Assembly: GCF_901709675.1 (NCBI RefSeq)
Contig: NC_051087.1
Coordinates: 17,061,067-17,125,066 of the forward strand
From: Syngnathus acus
Lineage: Eukaryota > Chordata > Actinopteri > Syngnathiformes > Syngnathidae
Direction of reading: 5' to 3'
Length of the DNA stretch: 64,000 bases
Shown: piece after piece, positions 20,282 through 31,069 of the stretch
Layout: each line of letters starts with the position of its first letter
Position numbering within the stretch: position 1 is the first letter of the stretch
Position numbers and translations under genes: made by a program
The notes under the pieces: model-generated
The model's input: the letters and a program-made list of their open reading frames with translations, nothing else
Told to the model about the DNA's origin: nothing
Databases searched by the model: none

Positions 20282-20458
20282 GATGGGGTTGAAGATTTTG
20301 ATTCATTCCCATTGAACATGAGTGAGTTTGTGACTGTGGATGAAGTTGGGGATGTGACTGATTTGAATGACTTCCCTCTTCCGCCTTCTCCTGCTGCTTC
20401 AGAGAAAACCACAGAGCAAGAGAAGTCACAAACAAAAGTCCCACAGGACACTCATGAG
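20282..20458 (+). CDS. znf638: Exon: FVTVDEVGD motif
   Basis: A 177-bp exon, phase 0, acceptor TACAATTAG, donor GTAAAG. It encodes 59 residues including FPLNMSEFVTVDEVGDVTD and a Pro-rich step FPLPPSP. A (L/F)VTVDEV motif is a known recurrent element of ZNF638 (NP220) and a related one occurs in family members, so this exon is the main evidence for the gene name. Only one copy is seen in the window. Confidence 0.78.
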
Positions 20459-20539
20459 GTAAAGCATTCATATGTGTTCCACAAGCTACAGGAGGTATTT
20501 TCAAATTTAATTTTTTCTTTTACTTTTTACTTTTTCAAG

Positions 20540-20810
20540 GTCAGACCTTTGGATGTGATCGCGCAGTCTAAGGAGAAGTCTGATTATCCTATAACAGATT
20601 GTCAGCATCAGCCCATGATCATTGAAGATTCCATTACAGATTTTGGACATCAGCGTACAATTTCACCTGGGACCTCTGACAGTGCAACATCAGATGTGAT
20701 TGGCATGCTGAGTTGCAAAATTGCAAACCCATCCACAAAAACTCGGCAAGAATTTTCTCCTGCCATCCAAAAAGTAGTGCCAACTTGTCAACCAGAAATA
20801 AATGAGACAG
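20540..20810 (+). CDS. znf638: Exon: linker, part 3
   Basis: A 271-bp exon entering in phase 0 and leaving in phase 1, acceptor TTTTTCAAG, donor GTAGAA. It encodes 90 residues plus one base, from VRPLDVIAQSKEKSDYP to QPEINET. It is polar, rich in Ser, Thr, Asp and Gln, with no recognised domain. The start is fixed by the acceptor: the frame also reads through the preceding short intron, so retention of that 81-bp intron would give an in-frame insertion of 27 residues. Confidence 0.75.
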
Positions 20811-20904
20811 GTAGAATATTTTAAAGATGTACTCCTAAGAATTATACTTACTGTCATATTAGTGTTGTTGTAATGTTTTTTATTGGATTTTTGTCTCTTC
20901 ATAG

Positions 20905-21171
20905 AAAATATACTCTCCGCTCCCACAGAATGTATAATCATGATTGAGACTCTTCCAACACCACCTATTTCAAGTAAAACAGTCATTGATGACTCACCAT
21001 CAGATCAACACACTATGAAGGTGAAAATAACTTCAGGAAACATTACTGGAGAAGAAAAGAAAGACAAAGCAACAGCTGTGGTTAAGAGCCCTTTAAATGA
21101 AGCGCAGACCGTAATGGAAAATGTGCAAATGAGAGAGGGCACATGGATGAGCTTTTCTTCTGCTGAGCCAG
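20905..21171 (+). CDS. znf638: Exon: linker, part 4
   Basis: A 267-bp exon, phase 1 on both sides, acceptor CTTCATAG, donor GTAAAG. It encodes NILSAPTECIIMIETLPTPP through MSFSSAEP. Hydrophobic and Pro-rich steps alternate with a Lys/Glu/Thr-rich stretch. No domain is recognised. A 29.9-kb intron follows, and the next exon found has the matching phase. Confidence 0.72.
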
Positions 21172-21239
21172 GTAAAGTTCCTTTTATCAGGGATGAGATT
21201 GTTTGACAGATTTCTGATTGTAGAGATGAACGCAAGTCT

Positions 21240-22772
21240 GATGAGAAATTCTAAGGAAACGCGGTATTTCCTTCCACTGCTATGCGAATGACTGTCAGAT
21301 CTATGTCCTGCTGAGCAAAAAAGACACTTTCTAATTGAGGCTACTTTTGTTCTGTTTGGAGCAAATGAGGGCCTGGTTGGGACTGAATTTCTTGAATTTC
21401 AATTAAACTAAAATAGCAGTTTTGGTGTGTATTCCCAGTGGCCGTTGTACATGCCACCCTGTTGACTTGGGCCCCTTGGCGCCTTATCTAAAGCCGACAG
21501 TCACAAACTTTGGTCTTTGAATTCGACCAGCTGTGAAATCCAGCTTTTTCCATCTTAGACAGTTGGCTAAGGCAAGCCTCTTCTTTCTTGACAGCACTTT
21601 GAAAGAGTACTACCGTTTTGGCCCGAATATAAGACAATGTTTTTTGCATTGAAATAAGACTGAAAAAGTGGGGGTCGTCTTATATTCGGGTTCTAGACAT
21701 TATACCCATTTTCACTTTTGCGCAGCGGTAAGTTAAAGGTTGCTGGTATCGACTGAGTATATTGCTGTGATCGTGTTCGTCTTCGACACAAAGTGAGTAT
21801 ATACATTTCATTGTTACTACTGCCCACTGTTGTGCCGTTTGTCCGATCGCGGTTTGCTTCGTGTGCGCGCCGTTTGATTGACAGCTCCGGCGCGCTCCTT
21901 TAAGTTTGCCTCGCAACGTACGAGTAGCCGTTACGCAGCGACACGGCGACTAACGGTCGCCAGCAAATGTATTTTGTTGTCTTGATTGATGACTTATGTT
22001 TGGTGTGTTGCTGAGAGTATTTCATTTATGGTTATTTATTATTATTTTTTTGCCAATAATTCAGTAAAGCAATCAAAACTGAACCACGTCTTCCATCCTG
22101 TGTTCTGACCGACACCCGGGGGTGAAAAGAGCATAACCATCTGAGCCAACCCTGTACAGTCCTCAGGCTCCCCAACAATAGCGGTAGCAGTTTGCATATT
22201 TTATTGCAAGGTTTTTCCTTATTCAGATTTGTTTCAAGACTACAGTTAGACTTCACTTTGATGATTAATGCACTTATTGCAATTTTGTTGTTTTATCACA
22301 GTAGATTGGTTTATTTACATTTCAAAAACCAGAAGCCATTCATTTACAAATGTGATTGCACTTTAGTTTACATATTTAAATGTTCAGATATTAAGATGTG
22401 ATAGACAGTTTTTCCATGATTTGAATGAGGCAAAATAATATGCTTTTTCTCTCAAATATATTGTTATAATCATTTGTTTCAGATGTAATTATTTTCTGTA
22501 TAAAAATTAAATTTGGTGTTCAAAAAGTTTTTTTTCAAACTTGAGTCTTGAAAATGAGGGGGTCGTCTTATAATCGGGGTCGTCTTATATTCGGGCCAAT
22601 ACGGTAATTCGTGCCCTTTTTCACATCTTGGATGAATTACTGTAATGCATTTTACTTTGGAATCAGCCAGTCCTTGATTGAGAAACTGATTGTAATTGAA
22701 AAATATAAACATATAGTAATCATATCTGAGCGAGGACCTCTTGATACTGTAGCTCCTCAACATAATCACTAA
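21240..22772 (+). mobile_element. Old L2-like LINE fragment, split by element D
   Basis: Broken plus-strand frames give ISFHCYANDCQIYVLLSKKD-like reading (the catalytic YADD box changed to YAND) at about 21265-21330, then TEFLEFQLN. After element D they give HLG.ITVMHFTL-type reading, with NALYFGISQSLIEKL-like residues at 22640-22700. This is the order of the palm and thumb of an L2 reverse transcriptase. It is heavily decayed. Confidence 0.6.
21613..22604. mobile_element. TA-type DNA element D, copy 2
   Basis: The element is 992 bp. Its ends are CCGTTTTGGCCCGAATATAA and TTATATTCGGGCCAATACGG, with TA at 21611-21612 and 22605-22606. It is inverted relative to copy 1 at 9431-10956. No coding region is recognised. 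It interrupts the L2-like relic, whose reading resumes after the right TA. Confidence 0.88.
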
Positions 22773-22967
22773 AAGTAAGCCTACAGTAAGTACAAAATTG
22801 TGTATTAATTTTTCTACAGTGGAGAGAAATTAAACAAATATTAACTAATGTACCTAATTAATAGTAATGTAATAAAGTCCATCGATATATGTTAAATATC
22901 CATGTGCCTTTGAATGTGAGGATAGTTATAAGTGAGAAAATAATAATCCGATTATTCATACAGTATA
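22773..22967 (+). other. Intron sequence, no recognised feature
   Basis: AT-rich DNA between the L2 relic and a Tc1 end. Confidence 0.5.
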
Positions 22968-23160
22968 CAGTGGGGAGAACAAGTATTTGATACACTGCTG
23001 ATTTTCCAGGTTTTCCCACTTACAAAGCATGTAGAAGTCTGTAATTTCTATCATAGGTACTCTTCAACTGCGAGTGATGGAATCCAAAACAAAAATCCAG
23101 AAAATCACATTGTATGATTTTTAAATAATTTCCATTTTATTGCATGAAATAAGTATTTGA
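22968..23160. mobile_element. Solo Tc1 terminal repeat
   Basis: TA is followed by CAGTGGGGAGAACAAGTATT and TGATACACTGCTGATTTTCC, the left end of a well-known Tc1 type in fishes. It includes the inner repeat AAATAAGTATTTGATACATC at 23150. No transposase or right end follows; L1-like coding DNA begins immediately. Confidence 0.75.
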
Positions 23161-23400
23161 TACATCATTAAATCATTAAATCTGAATCTCTCTGGGTTTG
23201 GATGAAGAAAATCCCACCTAACCTGATCGAATGCCCTTTTTGCATCAAGGCCAATTGTAACGCACATGACATTTGTCTGTATCGTGAAGAACATGTAGGT
23301 TCTCCTGATATTGTCTTGCCACAACAAAGCCAGATTGAGTCTCATCAATTAATTCTCACCAATCTGACAGAGTTGGAGCTCTTATGGCCAATACGGAACT
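23161..23400 (-). pseudogene. L1-like reverse transcriptase fragment
   Basis: The minus strand reads MCVTIGLDAKRAFDQVRWDF, the first catalytic block of L1-clade reverse transcriptases (LDAEKAFDRV...W.F). The flanking frames are broken. Only about 80 codons are present. It lies against a Tc1 end, so either a fragmentary insertion or a deletion joined them. Confidence 0.55.
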
Positions 23401-23640
23401 GCATGTGCTAATTGGGGCTGATCGCCACCACCTGTTCCATGTTAACTGCTAACTAGGCCATGCATATTGACGCCGATGTCAGTTCTCGCCGTCTCGCCTT
23501 GCTTTGACACACGCACACCTGTCACCTGATTTACGTTTGCCTGAACCGCTGTGTATCGGTACGTCTGACTGGTTGTCTGCCTTGACACACACGCCTACCA
23601 CCTGATTCCCATTTGCTTGATCCACTGTGTAACAAGACAC

Positions 23641-23882
23641 AAGCTCGCTAACCGGCTCATCAGTTTCCTCATCCACTTGTTCTGTTGGCGTTCTAGCCTC
23701 TGTTTTCCTCTTCCCGCATTCCCTAAATAAACAGTCCGTGTTGCACATGGTTGTCCTGCCTTGTTCGTGACAGGCTGGCTGCCGTGCTTCCCGCAATGAC
23801 TCCCAATGCTCAGAGGCACGCCTCGCACTATCAGTGTGTATTTAAACACCGTTCTCCCGTCACTTATAAACCCTCTAAGAAC
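23641..23882 (+). repeat. Repeat R, copy 1 (possible LTR fragment)
   Basis: Starting GCTCGCTAACCGGCTCATCA it runs through TTCTGTTGGCGTTCTAGCCT and an AATAAA signal at 23726. It continues through GTTCGTGACAGGCTGG to ACTTATAAACCCTCTAAG. A near copy, about 90 percent alike by eye, is at 50566-50809 in the same orientation. AATAAA followed shortly by a TGACA end suggests an LTR of a retroelement, but no gag or pol is seen. Confidence 0.45.
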
Positions 23883-24142
23883 AGACACTCTGGTCTTGTC
23901 AGTCTTTGTAGCTGGGCTCTAATGAAGAAAATTAGCCTGCTCGTGTTGCACATATTGGCTGCTCAGGAGGGAGATTTAAAGAGAGGTAGCGTACAGTAAT
24001 GGTGCGGAAAGAAGTGCTACAGTGGTAATGTTCCGTTCAGTGGAGATCTCTTGCTGATATTAGTTCAATCAGCGACATCGAACAGGAAAAAGCTTGCCAC
24101 GCAGCTAACGCCTCCAAACAGCAGCAAGTCATGATCCTTTTT

Positions 24143-24310
24143 CCAGTTTTTGCTGTTACTTTGTTGCTACAGATGGTCCATTCCTGTGCAGTTTTTGTTG
24201 TTACTCTGTAGCCACAGACAATCCATTCCTTTGCTGTTTATGTTGTTACTTTGTCGCCATAGACGAGCCATTCCTGTGCTGTTTATTTCGCTACTTTGTT
24301 CTGCTGCGTT
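24143..24310 (+). repeat. Minisatellite, about 45-bp unit, 3.6 copies
   Basis: Successive units read CAGTTTTTGCTGTTACTTTG, CAGTTTTTGTTGTTACTCTG, CTGTTTATGTTGTTACTTTG and CTGTTTATTTCGCTACTTTG. The first three each continue through a (C/A)AGA and CCATTCCT(G/T)TG step. Neighbouring DNA is unique. Confidence 0.85.
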
Positions 24311-24899
24311 GCAGCGAGGATTTGTGTTGTGGTATTTTTGCTAGTGATTATCAAACCTTGGTTCCAACTTTTCCAACTCCACCAAGGCTTTCAAGAGTGA
24401 AAGAAACAATCGTGGAGAGGAATTAACAAAACCAAGGATTTCAAGAGTGGAAGGAAATACCGTAATTTTCGGACTATAAGTCGCTCCGGAGTACAAGTCG
24501 CATCAGCCATAAAATGCCCAAAAAAGTGAAAAAAAACATATATAAGTCGCTCCGGAGTATAAGTCGCATTTTGGGGGGCAATTTATTTGACAAAATCCAA
24601 CACCAAGAACAGTCATGAACGAGCAACAACAGGCTAAACGATAGGTATGCTAACGTGACATAAACACAAACGAAGAGCTGAAAACGGCCCTGACGTAACA
24701 TTCAGAGTTATTTAAAAAACACTACTACATAACACGTTTATAAAACCATCTGTGTCACTCTAATTCATTAAATCCATCGATCGTCCTTTGTCAACAATGT
24801 GTGCGCGCCGCTGACGGCGCGTGCACTTCAAAATATTCCACAGGCCCATATACGATATATAAATTAGAAATCAAATAACTATTATAGAATAGAATAGAT

Positions 24900-25720
24900 C
24901 AGTGGTTCCCAAAGTGGGCGGTACCGCCCCCCTGGGGAAAGATCTGGGGGGGGGCGGTGAGGAAGAAAGGGGCGGTAGGGGGGCGGTAGGGGGGCGGCAG
25001 TCGATTTGTACACAACACGCCGCTCTGGCCCAGTCAGATCCGACAGCATAGACTACAAAAGCAAAAGCTCAGGTTTGTAATTTCAAGCTTGTAATGTTCA
25101 GAATTTTATCTTATAATAAAAACCGCATTCTGGCGGTCAACATCATCTTGAGTTCAAGTCAACATGAAATTGGGGACTCGCCAGAACGCGCCGTGTTGTG
25201 TTGTGTTGAGCTGGTTAGGGCAGTGGTCCCCAACCACCGGGCCGCGGACCGGTACCGGTCCGTGGGTCACTTGGTACCGGGCCGCCAAGCCGCACAGAAT
25301 TTTTTTTTTTATCGACGATCAATTAATTCAGGTCAAGACACTCGTCCCGGTCACGTGACATGTTTCCCCAGTCGAGCCCGCAAAGCTAATATGTGGCGAC
25401 AGGCTAACTAACCAGGCAGTGAAGCATTCAAAACTGCTTCAACACATGGAGACCAAGCATCCTGCAATAAAAGACAAACCTTAAATCACTTCGGGTGTCA
25501 TTGTCTCCGATTACGTCTAGATGGGACCGGCTCGTTTCTGAGAAACAAACTCAGTGCTCCCACTAATTCAACGTATTGGTAATGATATTATTAATGTATT
25601 ATTTATTTATTTATATAAATGTATTATTTATTTATATAAATGCCTTGGGGGGGGGGGGGCGCTAGGAATTCACTGGGGAGCCAAAGGGGGCGCCAGCCTG
25701 CAAAAGTTTGGGAACCACTG
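24900..25720. mobile_element. hAT element X, copy 1
   Basis: The element is 821 bp. Its ends are CAGTGGTTCCCAAAGTGG and CAAAAGTTTGGGAACCACTG. It is flanked by perfect GAATAGAT duplications (24892-24899, 25721-25728) in the 3' tail of LINE W. The interior (from about 25231) is a piece of the other hAT family (CAGTGGTCCCCAACCACCGG plus BED-exon remnants), so the element is a composite. Copy 2 at 27931-28758 is nearly identical. Confidence 0.92.
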
Positions 25721-25948
25721 GAATAGATCTTTATTTGTCATTGTCACATGTACAACGAAATTTAAAAAGTGCCAACCGATCCGCGCATGCGATAAAAAAT
25801 AAATAGAATAAATAGAATAAAAAGATAAAAAAAACAAGCTAAAAACCCACAGAAGAACATACACAGACATAATCATTTACGTTTAGCTGCATTCAATGTG
25901 ACTACCGCTGTAGGGTAAAAACTGTTGGCGAATCTGCTAGTCCTCGAC

Positions 25949-26930
25949 CTAATTAATCTGTAGCGTCTGCCTGATGGCAACAGTTCGAAAAGGGAGTGGC
26001 CAGGGTGGGTAGTGTCCTTCAGAATGTTCTGTGTTTTTTTTGAGACAGCGGGTTCTGTGTAGGTCTTCCAGTGTGGGGAGAGGGCAGCCAATGATCTTCT
26101 GTGCTGTGTTGATGACCCCTTGGAGCTTTTTCCTCTGAGCAGCAGTGCAGCTGGAGTACCAAACACATATACAGTACGTTAAAGTGCTTTCTATGGAGCA
26201 GCGATAGAAGGACACCAGCAGTCTCTGTGTAATGCTGTGCCTCCTCAGCACCCTTAAAAAGTAGTCTCTCTGCTGGGCCTTTTTAAGCAGCTCAGAGGTG
26301 TTCACGCCCCAGGTGAAGTCCTCCTCGATGTGGACTCCCAGGTAGCGGAAGGAGGACACCCTCTTCACACAGACCCCGTCGATGATAAGTGGTGGAATGT
26401 CCGTTTTATTTTTCCTCCTAAAATCAATGACCAGTTCTTGGGTTTTAGCCGTGTTTAGGAGCAGATTGTTCTCTCCGCACCACTCCGATAGCTGGACCAC
26501 TTCGTCCCTGTAGGCAGACTCATCCCCCTTTGAGATGAGCCCCACCACGGTTGTGTCATCCGCAAATTTCACGATGGTGTTGCTGCCGTGGGCGGGGGTG
26601 CATGCATGTGTGTAGAGCGTGTAAAGCAGTGGGCTCAGTACGCAGCCCTGTGGGGAGCCGGTACCAAGACTGAGAGGTGTGGATGTATGACGGCCCACTT
26701 TCACCCTCTGGCTGCGACCCGTCAGGAAGCTCTTAATCCACCTGCAAGTATTATGTGGAAGTCCCAGGCCCTCCAGTATGTCCACCAGTCTGTGGGGGAG
26801 GATGGTGTTAAAAGCAGAGCTAAAGTCCACGAAGAGCATCCGCACATAGCTCCCCGGCTGCTCCAGGTGGGACACTGCAGCGTGGAGGGCTGTAGCTACT
26901 GCGTCCTCTGTGGATCTATTTGCCCTGTAG
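25949..26930 (-). pseudogene. LINE W reverse transcriptase, palm and thumb
   Basis: The minus strand reads MLFVDFSSAFNTILPHRL (RT motif A), RWIKSFLTGRSQRVKVG, LGTGSPQGCVLSPLLY (motif B) and VKFADDTTVVGLI (motif C, catalytic Asp pair). It then reads LNTAKTQELVIDFRRKN, FRYLGVHIEEDFTWG, and CPLPTLEDLHRTRC. A frame slip near 26120-26040 puts the end of the signature (LFELLPSGRRYR) in another frame. Another slip at about 26935 separates it from the upstream half. All RT catalytic motifs are present but the chain is split, so it is inactive as it stands. Confidence 0.85.
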
Positions 26931-27922
26931 GCGCAAACTGGTGGGGGTCAAAACCTCTGAACAGGAGTGCTGTGATGTGACCCCGTACCAGCTTTTCAAA
27001 GCACTTCATGACCACCGGGGTGAGTGCGACTGGCCGGTAGTCATTGAGGCTGGTGATGTGGCGTTTCTTGGGCAGGGGGACTATAGTGGAGGATTTTAAA
27101 CAGGATGGGACGGTGGACTCGGTAAGGGACTGGTTGAAAATCTTTGTGAAGACTCCAGCCAGCTGATCTGCGCAGTCCTTCAGGACACGCCCAGTGACGC
27201 CGTCAGGACCCGCAGCCTTCCTCGAGTTGATGGTCCGCAGCGTGCGCCTCACCTCGTGCTCCTTCACTGTGAGGGTGAAGCTGCTGCGGTCTGTGGGATG
27301 TGATGTGGCCGCTTCAGGTGGCTCGGACTCGAACGGGGCAAAGAAGGTATTGAGGACCTCTGCCAGTGAGGCGTCCCCTTCAGCAGCTCCAATGGTGGTT
27401 CTGTAGTTGGTGAGATGCTGGACTCCCTGCCACACCTGCTTGCTGTTGTTGCTGTCCAGGTGATCCTCAATCCTCTTCTTGTAGGCAAGCTGGGCCTCTC
27501 TGATGCCTCTCCTCAGGTTGGCTCTGGCTGTGCTGTAGAGAGCCCCGTCCTCAGACCTGAGGGACAGGGCGGTGTCCCTCTCCTCCAGCAGCCGAAGGAC
27601 CTCCCCGGTCATCCAGGGCTTCTGGTTGGGGTATATCCGTATAGGTTTGTCCACTGTGACAGTGTCTGTGCAGTGCTTGATATAACACAGAACACTGTCT
27701 GTGAACACGTTCAAGTCCCGGTGTTCGAAGATGTCCCAGTTAGTCCTGTCGAAGCAGTCCTGCAACTGCTGAGAGGCGTCATCAGGCCAGGTTTTAACAG
27801 TTTTAGTGATGATAGGAGCTGATTTCCTGATGGTGGTATATGCCGGGATTAATAGCAGTGACATATGGTCAGACTGGCCCAGGTGAGGTAGCTGTTTTGC
27901 CCTGTAGCCTAGCTTGATGTTG
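26931..27922 (-). pseudogene. LINE W: end of endonuclease, linker, RT N-terminus
   Basis: A long minus-strand frame begins with the endonuclease SDH box (LGQSDHMSLLLIPAY). It runs through a linker of about 170 residues containing YPNQKPWMTGEVLRLLEER, then RT motifs AAGPDGVTGRVLKDCADQ, VPLPKKRHITSLNDYRPVAL and FEKLVRGHITALL. It ends at FDPHQFA, where a frameshift occurs. Upstream it is separated from the rest of the endonuclease by hAT element X copy 2. Confidence 0.85.
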
Positions 27923-27930
27923 GAGTAGAC

Positions 27931-28758
27931 CAGTGGTTCCCAAAGTGGGCGGTACCGCCCCCCTGGGGGCGGTGGAAAGATCTGGGGGGGCGGTGAGGAA
28001 GAAAGGGGCGGTAGGGGGGCGGTAGGGGGGCGGCAGTCGATTTGTACACAACACGCCGCTCTGGCCCAGTCAGATCCGACAGCATAGACTACAAAAGCAA
28101 AAGCTCAGGTTTGTAATTTCAAGCTTGTAATGTTCAGAATTTTATCTTATAATAAAAACCGCATTCTGGCGGTCAACATCATCTTGAGTTCAAGTCAACA
28201 TGAAATTGGGGACTCGCCAGAACGCGCCGTGTTGTGTTGTGTTGAGCTGGTTAGGGCAGTGGTCCCCAACCACCGGGCCGCGGACCGGTACCGGTCCGTG
28301 GGTCACTTGGTACCGGGCCGCCAAGCCGCACAGAATTTTTTTTTTTTATCGACGATCAATTAATTCAGGTCAAGACACTCGTCCCGGTCACGTGACATGT
28401 TTCCCCAGTCGAGCCCGCAAAGCTAATATGTGGCGACAGGCTAACTAACCAGGCAGTGAAGCATTCAAAACTGCTTCAACACATGGAGACCAAGCATCCT
28501 GCAATAAAAGACAAACCTTAAATCACTTCGGGTGTCATTGTCTCCGATTACGTCTAGATGGGACCGGCTCGTTTCTGAGAAACAAACTCAGTGCTCCCAC
28601 TAATTCAACGTATTGGTAATGATATTATTAATGTATTATTTATTTATTTATATAAATGTATTATTTATTTATATAAATGCCTTGGGGGGGGGGGGGGCGC
28701 TAGGAATTCACTGGGGAGCCAAAGGGGGCGCCAGCCTGCAAAAGTTTGGGAACCACTG
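27931..28758. mobile_element. hAT element X, copy 2
   Basis: The element is 828 bp, flanked by perfect GAGTAGAC duplications at 27923-27930 and 28759-28766. It is inserted in the endonuclease domain of LINE W. By eye it matches copy 1 almost base for base, apart from a short difference near the left end (GGGGGCGGTGGAAAG against GGGGAAAG) and homopolymer lengths. It is therefore a recent event relative to the LINE. Confidence 0.92.
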
Positions 28759-28766
28759 GAGTAGAC

Positions 28767-29247
28767 CTTGTCCAGAGTGTTAACTCCTCTAGTGGCACAT
28801 TTAACATGCTGATGGAAACTAGGGAGTGCTGCTTTCAAATCTACATGATTAAAGTCCCCTGCCATGATGTGGACTGCGTCAGGATATCTGCTCAGCTGGC
28901 TGCTAATACTGCCATGTAATAGTCCAATAGCTAGCTTAGCATTAGCCTCCGGAGGTATGTAAACAACAGTCGTCATGACTACGGTAAATTCACGAGGGAG
29001 GTAAAAGGGCCTGCATTTAATAGTCACGTACTCCAGGTCCGGGCAGCAGTGACTGTCTACAGTCACCACATTAGTACACCAGTTGTTATTGACGTACATA
29101 CAGAGCCCCCCCCCCCCCTTGCTCTTGCCGGAGTTCTCAGTCCTGTCATGACGCTGTGTGGTGTATCCTGCTAGCTCGATAGCAGAGTCCGGTATGAGTG
29201 GATGAAGCCAGGTTTCGGTGATCAGTACCATGCAGCAGTCCTTCACG
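28767..29247 (-). pseudogene. LINE W endonuclease, central part
   Basis: The minus strand reads VLITETWLHPLIPDSAIELA (catalytic Glu region), GGGLCMYVNNNWCTN, VVYIPPEANAKL and IMAGDFNHVDLKAALP, then VNTLDKVYS before hAT X. These are the ordered blocks of an apurinic/apyrimidinic-type LINE endonuclease that nicks the target. A SINE fragment separates it from its N-terminal segment. Confidence 0.85.
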
Positions 29248-29405
29248 GTCTGGTTCCCGAGCGCGGCACCGCTGCTGCTCACTGCTCCCCTCTCCCCCAG
29301 GGGATGGATTAAAATCACACGGGGATGGGTTAAATGCAGAGGACGAATTTCACCACACCCAGGTGTGTGTGTGACGATCATTGGGACTTTAACTTTAACT
29401 TTAAC
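29248..29405 (+). mobile_element. 5'-truncated SINE with (AACTTT)n tail
   Basis: It starts within the SINE body (GTTCCCGAGCGCGGCACC), contains CACCACACCCAGGTGTGTGT and ends with three AACTTT repeats. It interrupts the endonuclease coding DNA of LINE W. Confidence 0.85.
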
Positions 29406-29805
29406 TTATCTGTAGCCTTAGTTCATCCATTTTGTTAGCAAGAGACCTGGCGTTGGTAAGAAACAGGCTAGGGAGCGGTGGTTTGAACGGCTGCTTCCGT
29501 AGCCTGGTTAGCGCGCCGGCCCTGCAGCCTCGTTTTTGCCTCCTCTCTCTGCGCTGCCTTCGCTTCCTCCCAGCGGGGATGGTGATCCAAGGGGAGCCGG
29601 GGCGCCTGATGATATCCTCCGGTATGTTTTTCGAGCGGTGAAACTCCGCTGCGACACTCAACTCGCAGCAAACACCTATCCTGAGGAGCTCCTGCCGGTT
29701 GTAGGTGGTGTATGATCGACATACAGTGGGTACAAACACTAACAAAAAACAAACAATGCGTAGATCGGGAGAGCACTGAGCCGCTGCAACTGCGTGCGCC
29801 GCCAT
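29406..29805 (-). pseudogene. LINE W ORF N-terminus
   Basis: A minus-strand frame begins MAAHAVAAAQCSPDLRIV. It has a hydrophobic stretch (VCFLLVFVPTVC), a basic patch (AGRKRRQRRERRQKRG) and the endonuclease start FLTNARSLANKMDELRL, after which the SINE intervenes. The basic patch could bind nucleic acid or act as a nuclear signal. The start is the first ATG near the element's 5' end. Confidence 0.7.
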
Positions 29806-30053
29806 CTTCCATCTCGCCCATCTTCCATTATATAAGCAATAATATTATCAAACCATCTGTACACTCTAAATAATAAATCCATCGATCAAATTCCTCGTCC
29901 TTTGTCAACAACGCCGCGCGTGAGCCCTGACGTCAGCCTCGTCGTTATTCCACAGATCTAGTATATAACTATATTGTAGCCTTAACAAAGTACAAGGAAA
30001 GAAGTGGGTTTGGTAAACGGCTCTTTATTTAACAAAACAAACTTCCAGGCGTG

Positions 30054-30360
30054 TGGCGGCGTGGACTTCCAGCCACGGAGGTGGAAGAGAGATCCATAGA
30101 ATAGGACCGGGCGTGCGCAAAAGCCATGACCGAGCCCCATCCACCGTCCCTGGACAGCCACCCGGCCGAGCGCCGGCCCTCGACTTCCATCCACGGAGGT
30201 GAAAGAGAGCTCCGTAGAGTAGGACCGGGCGTGCGTAAAAGCCATGTCCGAGCCCCATCCCCCGTCCCTGGACAGCCACCCGGCCGAGCGCCGGCCCCCG
30301 ACTTCAATCCACGGAGGTGAAAGAGAGCTCCGTAGAGTAGGACCGGGTGTGGGTAAAAGC
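30054..30360. repeat. GC-rich minisatellite in element A copy 2, three units
   Basis: It has the same unit as at 17690-18000, with periods of about 118-119 bp marked by GTGCGCAAAAGCCATGACCG, GTGCGTAAAAGCCATGTCCG and GTGGGTAAAAGCCATAATAG. Open frames on both strands are artefacts. Confidence 0.85.
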
Positions 30361-31069
30361 CATAATAGTTTTTCAAACCTTCTGTGTCACTCCAAATCCT
30401 TAAATCCTTCAACCTCTTCGTCCGCCGTGTCACTTAGAAACAAAGCCGCTAATGATGCCGGTAGTACGTGGGGCCCTTCGTCATCCCGTGATCAATCTTT
30501 GTCCTTTATGTAAACAACCGCCGCGCCACGCCGCGTCGCCTTGCTGACGTCACTTGAAATTCAAATTACAGTAATCCCTTGCTACATCGCGGTTCGTTTA
30601 TCGCGGCTTCACTTTTTTTGAAAATTTTTGAAAAAAAACACAAGTCGCTCCTTATTATAAGTCGCCCCCCCCACCCAAACTATGAAAAAACCCGCGACTT
30701 ATAGTCCGAAAATTACGGTACAAGAAAACGTAACCGATCTAATCAGATCGTGAACCGGCGAGTTTGTTAGCAGACGGCTAACAGCTGATTTACTGGGGAA
30801 CAGCGGATTGAGCTGTCAGAGATCGCTGGGACCAATGTGAGCAATATGGGGCCGAAAAAAAACCTGACCATGTCCACGGAGGAGGTCGAGGACATAAAGT
30901 CACTTGACTTCCTTTCGGAAGAAGTTTCTGCTGTGAGGATGCAGCAGAAAAACATCTTAGCACTGGTGGAAGAGGTAAAGATATTCAATGATAATTAGGT
31001 ATGCTCAATGCTGAGGAGGACAAGAGGCTTGCCCACCTTGAAAGCGGGGTCGCAGACCTTGAGCAATAC

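Larger units (their letters stand above)
24887..29828 (-). mobile_element. CR1/Rex1-like LINE W, near full length, with three inserts
   Basis: A minus-strand LINE inserted into element A. The flanks ATTATA repeat at 24881-24886 and just after 29828, which marks the target duplication. The 3' tail consists of GAATA-type repeats at 24887-24899. Subtracting two hAT copies and one SINE piece leaves about 3.1 kb. It encodes an apurinic-type endonuclease and a reverse transcriptase. It is the most complete LINE in the gene's introns. Confidence 0.85.
24460..30718. mobile_element. TA-type DNA element A, copy 2 (carries a LINE)
   Basis: The ends are CCGTAATTTTCGGACTATAA and TTATAGTCCGAAAATTACGG, with TA at 24458-24459 and 30719-30720. 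Its own DNA is 24460-24886 and 29829-30718, about 1.3 kb. The remainder is a full-length LINE (W) that itself received two hAT elements and a SINE fragment. The minisatellite at 30054-30360 has three units. Confidence 0.9.

Noticed and set aside
24143-24310. A CRISPR-like array
   Set aside because: The units are contiguous with no unique spacers, and the DNA is from a vertebrate.
27194-27822. Plus-strand frames opposite the LINE W reverse transcriptase
   Set aside because: Shadows of the GC-rich minus-strand coding region.
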